From Rhipidocladum racemiflorum (Eukaryota; Streptophyta; Magnoliopsida; Poales; Poaceae): a stretch of DNA of 64,000 nt. Location of the stretch: NCBI GenBank assembly GCA_036346355.1, contig CM070576.1:13251558-13315557 (forward strand), in the 5' to 3' direction. The notes under the pieces are model-generated. The model saw only the letters and a program-made list of their open reading frames with translations, was not told the origin of the DNA and did no database searches. Of the stretch, positions 47,202-59,380 are shown one piece after another (the stretch's first letter is position 1; every line of letters begins with the position of its first letter). A program made the position numbers and the translations under genes.

Positions 47202-48723
47202 TCACTCTCTTAAATATATATAGGAAAAGATGAATAAGAAATCTAAAAGTAGGATGGAAGTCTATGCCAGGGTCCCATGCTCCCAGCGAACACCAGCAAG
47301 TGCCACACGGCAACGTCGGAATGCCTCTGTAATCGCCGATTCAAATGAAAAGAAAAAGAGATTATGGCAACACAATAATCGAGTTCATAAGCCAATAAGT
47401 ATGTTCAGACATAAACCGATAATCTGAACTGAACATACGACTTTGAGCGTTCGTCGTATATATGAGTTCACAGTTGATCACAGATTGACTCAATGAGTTT
47501 GTTAAGACATGACTACCCCGCGACACAATTGCATCCATTTCCATAACCAAACTGTTGACTGAAACACGGACACGGTGTTGGAACAAATTATATATAAACC
47601 GTATGGTCCAATAAATATGGTCTCATGCAAGAATTAGAAGAACATATTAGCTCTAGATGTGGAAATGTATTTAAAATGAAGGCATAACTGTAGATTGATC
47701 TACAGGAGGTAGGGTCGGTCTTCCAAAGCAATAGGCTTACTATATATACCAATCCACTGTTCTAACCCATCATTGAATAGTAATTAGCATCTGGTCTCTA
47801 CACATATAAAATACGAGTCTACACTTTCTAACTATGAGATGCTTAGGCCCTAAGCACTAATTTTAGCTGATCACTTTATTTGTGGGCCAAGTTTTATGAT
47901 AGCCATGACGTGTGTGACATGCAGCAGGTTGACCTAATAGGGAATTTTTTTCCCCACAATCTTCCAATTGGACTACATGAATAACTGCATATCACAAATC
48001 TTTGTGTGCTCAGATGTGCTAGCATTATCAAAAAGCGTCTTCGAACAATCCCGTCCATCAGTTATATCAAATATAGGATCAAAGCGGCCTGTGTAACTCG
48101 ACCCACCAATGGTCGCGGACATTAACATAATGAATGACATGGATCAAGTGCAGTAGTAGAACTATAAAAAAATTTATGGGTGTGTACATTTCACACAGAC
48201 AACTATGTAGTCTTGTACAATAATTTTGTAATATCATAAATTTAGTACATATATTTGAAATTTGATAAAACTTCAATACAAATAGTTATAAGATCTTATA
48301 AATCCCAAATCACCGAAATCGAAACTAACTCAATCAATAAATTTAGCCTATTAAAAAAGTGATTTTGCAGCGTTTTTCAAATTTGAAACCTTGCCTCGAC
48401 TTTGGTGAATCAATAACCTCAGAACTGGAATCATCAATATAAGCAGCTGAGGCCATGGGCAAACTCCAGAGAATTAAACAAGGATAGTAAAAATCAATAA
48501 AGCCAGTAGTTCATACTACTACTACTGTCAACAAAAATCATTGCCTCATCAAACAATCTCATGAGTGCAAGCACAATTGCTCACAATACAGTCTTCTTAT
48601 AGGATTGGATACTGTTTAAAGGTGATATTTGGATTGCATTTTTCAGTCATTTGTGCACTTGTGGTTAAGTGCGTTCAAGTTGAGCCACTTACTAATAGGC
48701 GCCATCTTGCAGCTGATCACAAC
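47202..48723. other. Gene-free stretch
   Basis: AT-rich; no gene, RNA gene or element terminus that I can support. Confidence 0.45.
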
Positions 48724-49342
48724 TGATACTGACCCACTTACTAACACCAATTTGGATTGTTTTCCTTATATGCAAATCAAGATCAAAGGACATGGTGGTT
48801 CTATTTTGAGCAAGAAAGAACAAATCAAGTATGTGGCCGAGGGGGTGAGGGAGGATGGTTGGAACCCTAAAACATGAAGAATATATTGTACTAGTAATGC
48901 GTAAATCATATAAAGGCAACACATGTGCTAGCTATAGCTGCATGGGCTAGCCAAGGGCATGGCGCTATGGCTGGATGGGCCAACCAAGGACACGGCCACA
49001 TGGGCCAAAGCCGTATGGGCCACATGGATGGAGGATATGTAAGCTTGCACATGATTTGGGAAGACAAAATGAGAACCCAAGCTGTAGAAGAGAAAATGGA
49101 AAGAGCCCAACTCGGTTTGAAAAGAAAGAAAGGAAAAATCAACTAAGTTTGGCACCACATGCCAAATTAAGAAGTCCATAACTTTCACATCCAAGCACAT
49201 ATTTTGACATTCTTGTACTTTGCTGAAAGCTTAGGAGATTATCTTCATATCTCTTCATAGCGAGATCTTCTAATTTTACTTCCTTTTATTTTTAATCTGG
49301 CTGACAAGTTTTAGCCTGCTGGTTGGCTGAATTTAAGTTTTA

Positions 49343-49619
49343 GGGGCTGTTTGGTTCACAGCCAAACCTTGCCACACTTTTCCACACATGAGTTAGGCAA
49401 ATTTGACTGAGTTAGGCACCCGTTTGGTTCATAGCCACATTTGTGATAAGATTCATTTCCTATCATTTAGGTCCCACGTGTTAGTGACTCAAAAATATGT
49501 GGTAAAATTTCTTTTACTAGCCAATGTGTGGCTTCAATTTTGATGACCTAACCATAGGCAAGTTCATCAAGAAAATGTGGTAAAGTATGGAAACATTAGG
49601 ATATGAACCAAATAGGTCC
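49343..49619. mobile_element. Tourist MITE in the 5' LTR of the Gypsy element
   Basis: The left end GGGGCTGTTTGGTTC and the reversed right end GGACCTATTTGGTTC are flanked by TTA on both sides (49340-49342 and 49620-49622). It is 277 bp and non-coding. It lies inside the stretch that the 3' LTR lacks. Confidence 0.8.
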
Positions 49620-50176
49620 TTAAAGTTGTAATATCTTTATATCTCTTATAGTCCAAGTTGTATACTTTAAAGACGAATTTGAGTTGATTTAGATGTGTTT
49701 TAGCCGTGCATTGTGCACTAATATATATAATGACTAGGGGTATAGCCCATTGTATAGGTCAGATTATGCATGAGAAATAAAGAAAAGCCATGGTTGGTTT
49801 GCGGCACCATTGAGCATGTGTGCATGAAAGTTTCTCATCTAGGGTTTGCTATTGTGGTGCAAGGGAAGGGCACGTTGTCATTGGGATTACACCATTGAAT
49901 CTACACGGTTCTATTTCTTCAATTCGTGACAATCTTGTTCACGGTTTGAGAAGATCTCACCAATTACTTCTTATTGGTGTTGCTAGCTTGGTGCTGATCA
50001 ACCAATTATTCCCGTTAACTTGGTGCAAGGAGAAGGAGAGTTGCTGCTAGGGATTTAATTTCACCACCGAGGCCTTAGTTTGTCATTTGTGTTATGCGCA
50101 TTGAAGGGGAAATAGAGAGGAAAGTTCTGCTGAAATTGAGTACCATGAATATCAGGCTAGTTGGAATGTATCATCG

Positions 50177-50188
50177 TGGTATCAGAGC
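50177..50188 (+). other. Primer-binding site for initiator tRNA-Met
   Basis: TGGTATCAGAGC lies 3 bp after the 5' LTR end. This is the usual primer-binding sequence of many plant LTR elements, matching the 3' end of tRNA-Met. Confidence 0.85.
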
Positions 50189-50244
50189 GTGGTTGATCAC
50201 GGTACTCACTCTTTGTTTTTTCTGATTTTTAGGTTGCTCAATCA

Positions 50245-51950
50245 TGTCGAGCACGAGCCGACATGGTTCCAATGGGAATGAACGTGGAGAGTTGGATACT
50301 TCTTGCTGTGATGATTTGATGTCGCTAAGGTATCACTCAATTTAATGCCGTCACTAGATTTTTTGTGGCTGAGTGTGTATTCTTCGTGAAGAGTATGTTT
50401 GTCGCTTCGATGACTTGACAACATGTTTTGATGGCATGGATGCCAACTTTGCTGCCATGAATGCCAGTCTACGTCGCTTGGAGAGCCAACTACCACCTCC
50501 AATAGGTGATGGTGCGCATGGACAACAAGCATAGGTCATGAGACGACATGCTAACCCACGTAACTATGATCACTGCTACGGAGGCGACATTGACGATGAG
50601 GTGTCCAACGAGGATGGAGGCCATCCTCATCCTCCGAGGAGAGATGATCGTGCTAGGCGAGGTGCTACACTTGGTGGCTACCATGGACGATATGATGGTG
50701 GACATGAAGGTAAGAATGATGATATTAGTCATATTAAATTTATCATACCAGAGTTCAAAGGCATATTTGGAGTGGGAGATGTGTGTCAATCAATTTTTTT
50801 GACAACCATCACTATTCCGAAGACAAGAAGGTGTGCCTTGCTTCAATTTAGTTCACTGAATATGCTCTCATTTGGTGGGATCTATTGAACCATGCAGGTG
50901 ATGTTCATGAGATTGATATGAAATGAAGTGCATCATGAGAACACACTTTGTGCCAGAGTACTACACAAGAACGCTGCATACCAAGTTGAGGAGGCCCGTT
51001 CAAGTTTTTAAAACCATGGAAGAGTACTGTCAAGAGATGCAAATTCTTATGATTCGTACAGGTAACGTGAGTCCACTAGTACTACCATGAAAAGGTTATG
51101 TGAAGGGCTTAACAACAACGTCCATAGTCATGTTGATTTGATGCAATATAACACGGTGCAAGAGCTTCTTCACCAAGCAGAGCATGCTGAAATATGGGTG
51201 AATGACATGAAGCTCAAGAAAAGTGGCCGAACCATTTCATTCTCATGGAGGCTCCCAACTCATTACGGTCAAGGTGGTCCAAATTTTGAACCAGTTGCAT
51301 CCACTAAGCCGGTTGGAACTCTATTCAAGGAAGCATCAAAGATTACAAGTGTTGCAAGCTAGGAGACTTCAAAGGCGGATTGTAGTGCATTGTCTACCGC
51401 AAGGGTAGGGGTCATGTCATGAGAGAATATCCTAACTTGAAGAAAGTCTTGTTCACTCAAGATGGTGCATATGTCTTCAAAAGTGAAGAGGAAGAACAGG
51501 GTATGAAATCAGATTATGAAGTTGATGAGCTCACATATGTGATGGAAACTACTCTTATTTGTGATGCTAACTTGGATGGTCCTAGTTTGATGGCTTACAC
51601 GGTGAATGTTGATAATGCTATAATTGTTAAAAAGGGGCAGGGGTGTAATGTGTTTCAAACGAAGTGTATGATCCAAAGCAAGAAGTGCAAACTCATGATT
51701 GTTGGTGGAAGCTACAACAATGTTATCAGCAAGGATGTAGTTGATGCTCTCATATTAAGCACATGGCGACATCGTAAGCCATACTACATGTAGTGGCTTC
51801 ACAATATTGGTAAGTTTAAGGTTATGCATAAAATTCATGTGCCTTTTGCTATTGATGGTTATGTCGACATGGTGGAATGCAACGTCGTGCCTATGCATAT
51901 TTGTCATCTACTGTTGGGAGTCCATGATTTGATAGGAATATGACACATCA
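50245..51950 (+). pseudogene. Gypsy gag-protease remnant
   Basis: An ATG near 50245 starts a frame reading MSSTSRHGSNGNERGELD, soon broken. A gag-like segment follows (IIPEFKGIFGV near 50745), then a degenerate zinc-knuckle tail (GRGHVMREYPN near 51405) and the retropepsin-like region at 51419-51793, with CKLMIVGGSYNNVISKDVVD where active enzymes have a D-[ST]-G triad in Gypsy proteases of this type; here the triad reads VGG. A later stretch, NVVPMHICHLLLGVHD, is the usual segment before reverse transcriptase, but that domain is gone. Stops and shifts are frequent, so no product is expected. Confidence 0.7.
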
Positions 51951-52075
51951 AGGAAGGGCAAATAGATTTACATTCATGCATAAGGGTGTGTTCCATTAAC
52001 TTTTGCCAAAGAAGAGGAGATCATTTCTGAAATTATGGTGAAGCACTGAAGCCTACAAAAATGAAGCATCTAGGC

Positions 52076-53659
52076 TGCATAATTTGATTAAAGTTTTGGT
52101 AATTAATGACAATCATGTTTAATGGACTAACAATTTTCAATTAAGTATATGAGAACAGGTTGGTCCATGCTGATGCCGTGAAAAGATGAAAACTTGATTT
52201 TTGAAATCAAAGAGTACTAAGTGTTCAAGCTCAAGACCAAGGTATAATTGTTTTAAGGACCTTTCATAGCTTTTGCTGATCTAAGTGTTTGGAGAAAAGA
52301 TCGGATTGCTAGAATAGGTGCCATACTATTAAGAGGAAAAAAAATTTGGCTAGTAGTTTGATTTTTGGATGAGTGTCATGGCTCAAATCAAGCTCACAAT
52401 TGATCTCATGCATTTCTTGAAAAATTTAGTGAAAAAGTCCACAAGACTGGTCCCATCACCCATGTAGGAGCGGTGCTACTGGGTTCCGGTAGCACCGTCC
52501 CATGGGGCAGTAAGTTTATTCTAGAGAGGCACATTTCTAAGGTTCATTAGGACCGATACTATCACCTTGTAAGTGGTAGCACCGGCCACAAATGCTGGTA
52601 ACTTTTTTCCAGAATGATGCCATTTTGGTGGAGGTCAAGTGGCTGGAGCTACCGCCCATATGGGAGCAGTACTACCAGAAGTCTAGTAGTATCGACCCTT
52701 TTAGGGTGGTACTTTTATTCTAGAAGAGCACGAAAATTCAACCTATGGTCATTCAAAAACTGGTGCTACTGGTCCTACATGGGCGGTAGCACTGGGAATC
52801 TTTATAATGGACCTCACCTGCTGCATTAAATACCGTTTCGACCATTGGCTTGAGAGGCTAGTGCTACTGGTCCTACAAGGGCGGTAGCACCGGACTTGCT
52901 GATTTTTTTTATGTATTTCACCTCCAATGGTTGGATTTGTGGGTGGGGGCTATAAATACACCCCCCATCAGCTGCAAGGGCTTCTTCTAGGACATTTATT
53001 GCAAAACTTGTGAGCCCTTGCATTTCTCTCTTCACCATTTGAGCATTCATTCCTCATTTGAGTGGTGATTGAGAATTTCAAGTGTGAGCATTAATTTTGA
53101 GCCATTAGACACTTGATCAACCTCAAGCAAGTGCTGAATTTTTATTATCTTGGAAGTTGCTACCTCCTAAACGGCTTGGAGGTGTGGAACCGGTGATCTC
53201 CTCAAGAAGCTTGTGAGAAGGTCCAGTTGATTGTGAAGGCCGGAGCTCGCCTGCCCAGAGTGGGGAGAAGCTACCAATAGTGATCAAGGGGAATGCTCAA
53301 TTGTGCAAGGAGCTGGCTTGATTCGTTCAGGCTTCCTTAAAGTGGATTAGGGAAGACCGACAAGTCTCCGAGATCACCGAAAAAATCATCGTGTCAATTC
53401 AATTCCCTTATGGTTTTCTCTCTATTGTTCATTTGTGTAAATTTACATTCTTAATATATCTAGTGATTTTCCTTTATTTTAGGATTGTATAATTTGCTTA
53501 GATTTAATTTGTTAGTGCACTTAGCAAAACCTAGACTATTTAGGCTTTAATTGTTAAAATTCCTAATTCTAGTATTACTTGCTAGGTTATTGCAATTAGA
53601 GCCTAAGAATTTTAAACACAGTATTCACCTCCCTCTAGTCGGCTATCCTCGATCCTGCA
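52076..53659 (+). mobile_element. Probable solo LTR of copia (SIRE/Maximus-like) type nested in the Gypsy element
   Basis: It starts TGCATAATTTGATT followed by TTTTGGTAATTAATGACAA, and ends TATTCACCTCCCTCTAGTCG followed by CGATCCTGCA; both resemble LTRs of grass SIRE-type copia elements. The flanking Gypsy internal sequence resumes right after 53659. A matching 5-bp duplication was not found (TAGGC on the left, AGAAG on the right), so the limits or a later change are uncertain. Confidence 0.55.
52455..52900 (+). repeat. Degenerate repeats of a GGTAGCACC motif
   Basis: Pairs such as GGTGCTACTGG and CGGTAGCACCG recur near 52470, 52570, 52650, 52765 and 52865, about 100 bp apart, each able to form a small hairpin. 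Arrays of this kind are typical of certain grass copia LTRs. Confidence 0.65.
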
Positions 53660-54296
53660 AGAAGTCTTAAGAATACCTTGAAACCATGGATGGTTTCGCT
53701 TGAAGGGGGAGATGATACAGCCCCACTTGCTAACACCACTTTGGATTGTTTTCCTTATGTGTAAATCAAAATCAAAGAATACGGTGGTGCCGTTTTGAGC
53801 AAGAAAGAACAAAGCTAGCATGTGGCTGAGTGGTGGTGAGGGAGGAAGTCCTAGGAGGATGGTTGGAGCCCTAAAACATGAAGAGTATATTATGTCGGCT
53901 ATACGTAAATCATATGGAGGTAACACATGTGATAGTTATGGCTACATGGGCCCATGCGCTATAGCCGCATGAGCCAACTAAGGGCATGGCCACATGGACC
54001 AAAGCCATATGGGCATGGACGAAGGGTATGTGGGCTTGCACATGACAATCTTGTTCAGGGTTTGATAAGGAATCACCAATTACTTCTTGTTGGTGTTGCT
54101 AGCTTAGTGATGATGGGCAATTGTTCATGTTCACTTGGCTCAAGGACATGAAGAGGAAGGAGGGCTACTGCTATGGATTCAATTTCACCACCAAGGCCAT
54201 AGTTTGTCACTTGTGTCTTGTGCATTGAAGGGGAAACGTAGAGGAAAGTGCTATTGAAATTGAGTACCGTGAAGATTGGGCCAGCCCTACATGTCA

Positions 54297-55269
54297 ACCC
54301 CTTAGTTGCCCTATATCACAAACTATGATAGAAGATCATCTTGTCCTTGGACATACTATTTTGGGCACTGCTACCAGTACTTGTCTCTGTAGTTCCAAGT
54401 TAATCATCGACATTGCCTGAATCTTCAAAACTGTAGACTACGGTATTCATAGCAAATCACTAAAATGCTCTGAAGTAGCCATTATAAAAGCATGCAAAGA
54501 AGGTTTAATATGACCCTTACCGAGTTGATTAAAGAGGATATATTGGATAGGACAGCAAAGCAAAGAACGAATTGTTGGTGTGCATTACATTTAAAGTATA
54601 ATTGTGCACTAAAAAAGGTTTTAGTTGCAATGAACTACTTGCTGTACTAGATAATAACGGATCCCTAATCAGAGCGAAATTATATGTAAGCTATTATATA
54701 TATTATTAAAACAAAGAAAAAAAGAAGCCATGGTGTTCCCTTTCGAATCTCAATGGCTAGAAATTACCATGTAAATTGGTGGAAAAAAGAGAGATTTACA
54801 ATATCGATTATGGTGGGTTTAGATTATAACTATGCAGAATATAAGATACTACTATACGAGAGTTGTTACAATTGTACCCATATACAATTGTAGTCCATCA
54901 TAAGATTAGATATAAACATAACTTTATGTAGGGATGTAAACAAGTCAAGCTCAAGTGAGCCCAGCCTGCTAGGCTCGAGCTCGAGTGAGCCTAGGTTGAT
55001 GTTTGAGCTTGGAGCTAGGCTCGACCAAAGCTCAGCTCGAAAAAACTTGATGATTACATGTTAACATAATACCTTTTACAAAATCTTGACCAAAGCTCGA
55101 TTAAGCTCTAGCTCAACTCGAAAAATCTTGGGAACTAAAACATAATATCACATACAAAAACTTGGCAAAAACTCAAAATTGGCTTGAAAAAGTTCGGCAA
55201 CTAGACTTTAACATTGGAGGGAATGTGTGGAGAAAATTAGGAAGGGGTAAGTCGAGCCTTAATAACACT
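54297..55269. other. Gene-free stretch with a possible hAT-type end
   Basis: TAGGGATGTAAACAAGTC at 54929 looks like a hAT end and is followed by repeated GAGCTCGAGT and CTCGAGCT words to about 55250. No transposase is seen. Confidence 0.35.
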
Positions 55270-56460
55270 CACTACTACACATAAGAAAATCGGAGATAGT
55301 TAAAAATAGTTAGCATAGACGATTTTAGAATAGTTTGCAAAAAAATAATCAATGATTTGTAACTTCTACAAAAAAAAACGTCTATGATTATTACACATCA
55401 CAAACGGTTAATACATAATAAAGTGTATATGATAATGATAAATGACAGATGGTTCCAGTTACGAATAGTCTGCGATAAGCATAAATAATAGACAGTTAGT
55501 AGTTATGAACCGTTTGTGATATTCAGTTTTTATGTATAATTTTAGTTTTATGGCTAGCCTCAGGAATTACGCTAGCAATGTCCTCTGTATAGATACATAG
55601 CACACATTGAAACATATATAAGATACACAATTCACAGTTGAGATAAATGCAGATAACACACATTCAAACAGACATAAGACACATACACAATTCATAGTTG
55701 AGATATATACACATAACACACATGGAACAAAATAAATGACTTAAAATTCATAATTCAAATACATCTATATGCACCTTACATTCAAAACACACAATTCGCT
55801 ATACAATTTACGGACTATCCGAGGCACTGAACTCACCCCCGCTCGAATTATATCAGCCAGAAAGAAGACGTCGAGCTTCCCTCGAACCTTTGCAAGATAT
55901 TCAAGGGGAAGATAAGATGTAGAGAATTTCTCTACTTAACCGGTACTAAATGCATGCAAGATGATTGGGCCACCGAACTACTCCTAGTCCTTGGTCTCAC
56001 AACCACCAAATTTCTACTAATAGTATTGTACTTCTACCATATCTCCACTCTTAACTGAAGTAATGAGGTTCTAGGCTGATGGCAGTACCTGAGAGGTGGT
56101 GAAGGAGGGCAATGGTGTGGTACGGAGAGGACAACGATGGCGGCACGGTGATGAGGGTGAGATGCAGGATGGTGACGGAGCAGAGAGAGGAAACCATATA
56201 TTTGGATGGAGAGATGCTAAGTGTGAGTATATGAATCGATCAGGCGGAAAGTCAAATAGACTTAGTTGTTTGCTTGTCATTACATATGGTTAGAAGATGG
56301 CAACCGTCTGTGATATTTGATCATCACAGATGTTTGTGATAAAGGAATAGTCTATGATAGTGCATATCACAGACGGTTATTTAGATAATAATCGTCTGTG
56401 ACAGGCAACTTTTTTACATAATTTTTTTTATTTTGTGGCTAGCAACAGGAATCACGATAG
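55270..56460. mobile_element. CACTA (En/Spm) remnant with a duplicated subterminal region
   Basis: CACTACTACACATAAGAAAA starts at 55270, a typical CACTA terminus. Subterminal words such as AGACGGTT, GTCTGTGA and TCTATGAT recur at 55300-55520 and again at 56290-56410. In both places the cluster leads into a similar stretch (GGCTAGC near 55551 and 56437, each followed by AGGAAT and ACGATAG- or ACGCTAG-like words). No transposase is seen; the right terminus is not certain. Confidence 0.55.
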
Positions 56461-56845
56461 ACATGCCCTTTGTATAAATATAATATAAGACAATAATATT
56501 TCACATTTGAAAAACATGTATAACAACATAGTACAATTAACAACAAACAGTTAACAAAATACATGTGAATCAACAAGAGACCGTTAACAAAATGCATGTG
56601 AAAATTAATAATTAATCTTAGTTAACAACTGATAGTACAACATATTTCACAATTAACAAAAGTACTCACACACCTTAATTCACACATTAATTCTGTGTTC
56701 TCGAAAAAACTACAGAATTCTAAGTTACGTACAAAAAAGCTAATATGTGGGAATTGGTCAGCACAAGAAATAAACAGTCAATCTCCCTTGCGCTATCTGC
56801 TGATTGTCGTTGTAGGGGCATAGCACAAGCCAACGTATGCATGTA
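56461..56845. other. Gene-free stretch
   Basis: Repeats of AACAAAATACATGTGAA and similar words at 56520-56660, nothing else recognised. Confidence 0.4.
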
Positions 56846-57105
56846 CTCCCTCCAATTTGATAATAGATGTCGTTTTGGATATCGACACGGTCTTCAAAAC
56901 ACAACTTTAACCGCTAATTTTTATTATAATATATTTATAAAACCTAATAAAATTATAATATTATAAAAGTACTTCTCGAGACAAGTCTACACATATAATT
57001 TTCATATATCCAATTTAAATATTTAAAAATATATTAATAGTTAAAGTTTTAGAAGTTTGACCATCACTATGTCCAAAACGACATTTATTACCAAACTGGA
57101 GGGAG
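56846..57105. mobile_element. Stowaway MITE
   Basis: CTCCCTCCAATTTG on the left and CAAACTGGAGGGAG on the right are inverted ends flanked by TA on each side. The 260-bp AT-rich interior, with CGTTTTGGATAT on the left and CCAAAACGACA on the right, is typical of the commonest grass Stowaway group. Confidence 0.9.
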
Positions 57106-58117
57106 TAGTATGAAGGTAGACATGCGAAAGGAACAAAAATCATCGTATGTGGATTCCGATATGCTATTCAATATCGTTTAGTTAGTGTTCCGATTCATGG
57201 TGATTCTTTTTACTTTTTTTCTTTCTTTCTAAACTGCATCAAATACTAATCCAATAAGTGAAAAGAATATGCTGTACAAATCTGTTTATTTATCTTTCAA
57301 ATAATCTAGAATATAGATATGTAAATATGGAATTAAAAAATTTAAAGTATGATGCCAAATTAAATATAAATTGGTAAAAAATATAAAATTTCCATTTAAA
57401 AATAAATTTACAAACATAATACAAATAAATATTTTTTTAACATAATAACTTCATAGCGAGGACAATTATATTAATATGATTTGTATATGAATATATATAA
57501 ATATATATATATATATAAATATATATAAATCCAAATATGGGCAATTTGAAATTGAAATTGCAAAAAATGTGTAGTGTTCTAATAAATTCAAGTTTGTAAC
57601 TAAAATTATAGACAAAAGAATGTGCTTCTTAAATATAAAAATCTGGATTAATAATTCCAAAAACCATGGCATCCACCAATTAGAAAAATAACTTTTAATT
57701 TACAAACAATGCATTAAAAACTTTGAACTGAAATTCTAACAAAAATGCCCAAATATATGTAAATTCAGAGAAAAAAATACGTAGGATAAACAAATCCTAC
57801 ATTGGTTAGAGTAAAATCTTTTATAAGACATATACGTACTTTAGTTTGAAACTAAAATTATCCTATATAAACTAATATTATTAATATTCACAAATATTTA
57901 AATAATTTCGTTTATGCGATGCACGTGTTGATGATTAGTTAATCTAATCACGAGGAATCTCAAAGTATTAGGACAAATTGCATAATGACAAGGAGTGTAC
58001 ACCACGTACCTTCGTTTGCGTGTGCGCTTTTAGGGATCAAGAAACGAAGGTACGGAGAGGGGCAGCACCGCAGCAGGCACGCGGAATGATCGAGGTACGC
58101 GATCGTATGGAGCGGTA
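57106..58117. other. AT-rich gene-free stretch with a TA microsatellite
   Basis: 57484-57530 is an imperfect run of ATATATAAAT. Nothing else is recognised. Confidence 0.5.
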
Positions 58118-58382
58118 AGACCATCACCAACCATATTCCTTTCATTTCATTCCATTTCATTTCCTTCCCTTTTTCCATTCTCTTTATTTCCCCTCATCTT
58201 CAACAGATTCCCTTTAAAGGGAATTGTATAGGGAAAGGAGAGAGAATCCCTTGCTGGAGGGAATGGGAGAGAGAATCCCAGGCTGAAGGGAATCTTTGAA
58301 GGAACCCGTTGGGCTTGAAGGAATTTAATCCCTTCACGAAAGGAAAATAGGAGGGGAAGGGACATGGTTGGAGATGGTCTAA
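58118..58382. mobile_element. MITE with AGACCATC ends
   Basis: The left end AAGACCATCACCAACCAT and the reversed right end TAGACCATCTCCAACCAT are alike. The inside is rich in GGGAAT and ATTCCC words. The ends resemble a common grass hAT-related MITE group; I did not find a certain 8-bp duplication. Confidence 0.65.
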
Positions 58383-58453
58383 CAGGCAGCAGAGACCTTG
58401 GATCCCCTACAGCCTCTCCGTTTTAGGCAAAACACTGCATATAATGTTTCGTT

Positions 58454-58592
58454 GAGAGATATTTCTATGTTTTATTTTAAAGCTATATAAATATTAAAAT
58501 GTGAATAAATGGTATGTAGTGATTACTTATCTATTTATTTGCTTCGAAATTTGTGCAATTTGTATTGAGAGAGGAGACATACAAATAGAGGT
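58454..58592. mobile_element. Tourist-like MITE, diverged copy
   Basis: It matches the element at 31897-32040: AAATATTAAAATGTGAATAA on the left and TTCGAAATTTGTGCAATTTG on the right. Ends are degraded. Confidence 0.6.
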
Positions 58593-59144
58593 AATAATAG
58601 GCTAAAGCCTAGCACAAGCTCGATCCAAATCGAATTTTTTGTTTTTCTGATCCAGTCCAATTTAAACTTAAAACTAATAAGCATAGATCCAATCTAGACC
58701 CAAATAAAGACTTGGATTAAGATCCAAGCCATTTACACGTACAACATTCATTCATATGTGACTAGAGTTAACACATAATGCGTGCAATACTACGATTTAG
58801 TAGAAAAACGTAATGGCCAAACCTAGCATAATCTGGTCTAGATCTGATCCAAATAACTATAGATCTAAAATGAATCTAATCCATTTCAAGTATTAGATCA
58901 ATCCAAACCCGTTATCACCCTACATGCAAACAAGACCTAAACAACAGGTAGCCAGACGATTAGACATCAACAGACATACAACTAAACAACAAAAAATTAG
59001 GATTCTAGGAATCGGTTTTCGCTCTTGCAAAAGAACGACTTCTGGCTTGCATGTGCTTCCTCCCAGATGCAGTAGAAAACTTGCTTTAACTTTATATTTT
59101 GGAACGTTCTACGATTCCACTCCTGCCAAAGGTTTCATACCGTG
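58593..59144. other. Gene-free stretch
   Basis: 58600-58910 repeats words such as GATCCAAT and AGATCCAA; no terminus or gene is clear. Confidence 0.4.
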
Positions 59145-59147
59145 TAA

Positions 59148-59377
59148 GGGCCTATTTGTTTTTGTTTTGAAATCTCTAAAAGTTAATTCTGGGTTGTGGT
59201 TATTAAGAAGCTCATTCTTCAAAAGCTGAAATCTAAAGGCACATGTGAAGTGTATTGTGGATTCTAATGTATATGGATGGACTGGATTATGGAAATCAGG
59301 TTCTAGAATCGAGCTGTTTGTTTTTTATTCAGCTTTTGAGGTCAGAATCCAAAATCAAAAACAAAAACAAACAGGCC
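59148..59377. mobile_element. Tourist-like MITE
   Basis: GGGCCTATTTGTTTTTG on the left and CAAAAACAAACAGGCC on the right, flanked by TAA on each side (59145-59147 and 59378-59380). 230 bp, non-coding. Confidence 0.75.
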
Positions 59378-59380
59378 TAA

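Larger units (their letters stand above)
48724..54296 (+). mobile_element. Decayed Ty3/Gypsy retrotransposon with nested insertions
   Basis: The 5' LTR is 48724-50173 (TGATACTGACC to ATGTATCA), the primer-binding site 50177-50188, the gag-protease remnant about 50245-51950, the polypurine tract 53701-53711 (TGAAGGGGGAG) and the 3' LTR 53713-54296 (TGATACAGCCC to TACATGTCA). The LTRs are clearly homologous but the 3' LTR lacks 875 bp. Reverse transcriptase and integrase are absent; a copia-type LTR (52076-53659) takes up most of the rest. Flanks ACAAC and ACCCC are only a weak duplication. Many stops and frameshifts show that it is old. Confidence 0.8.
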
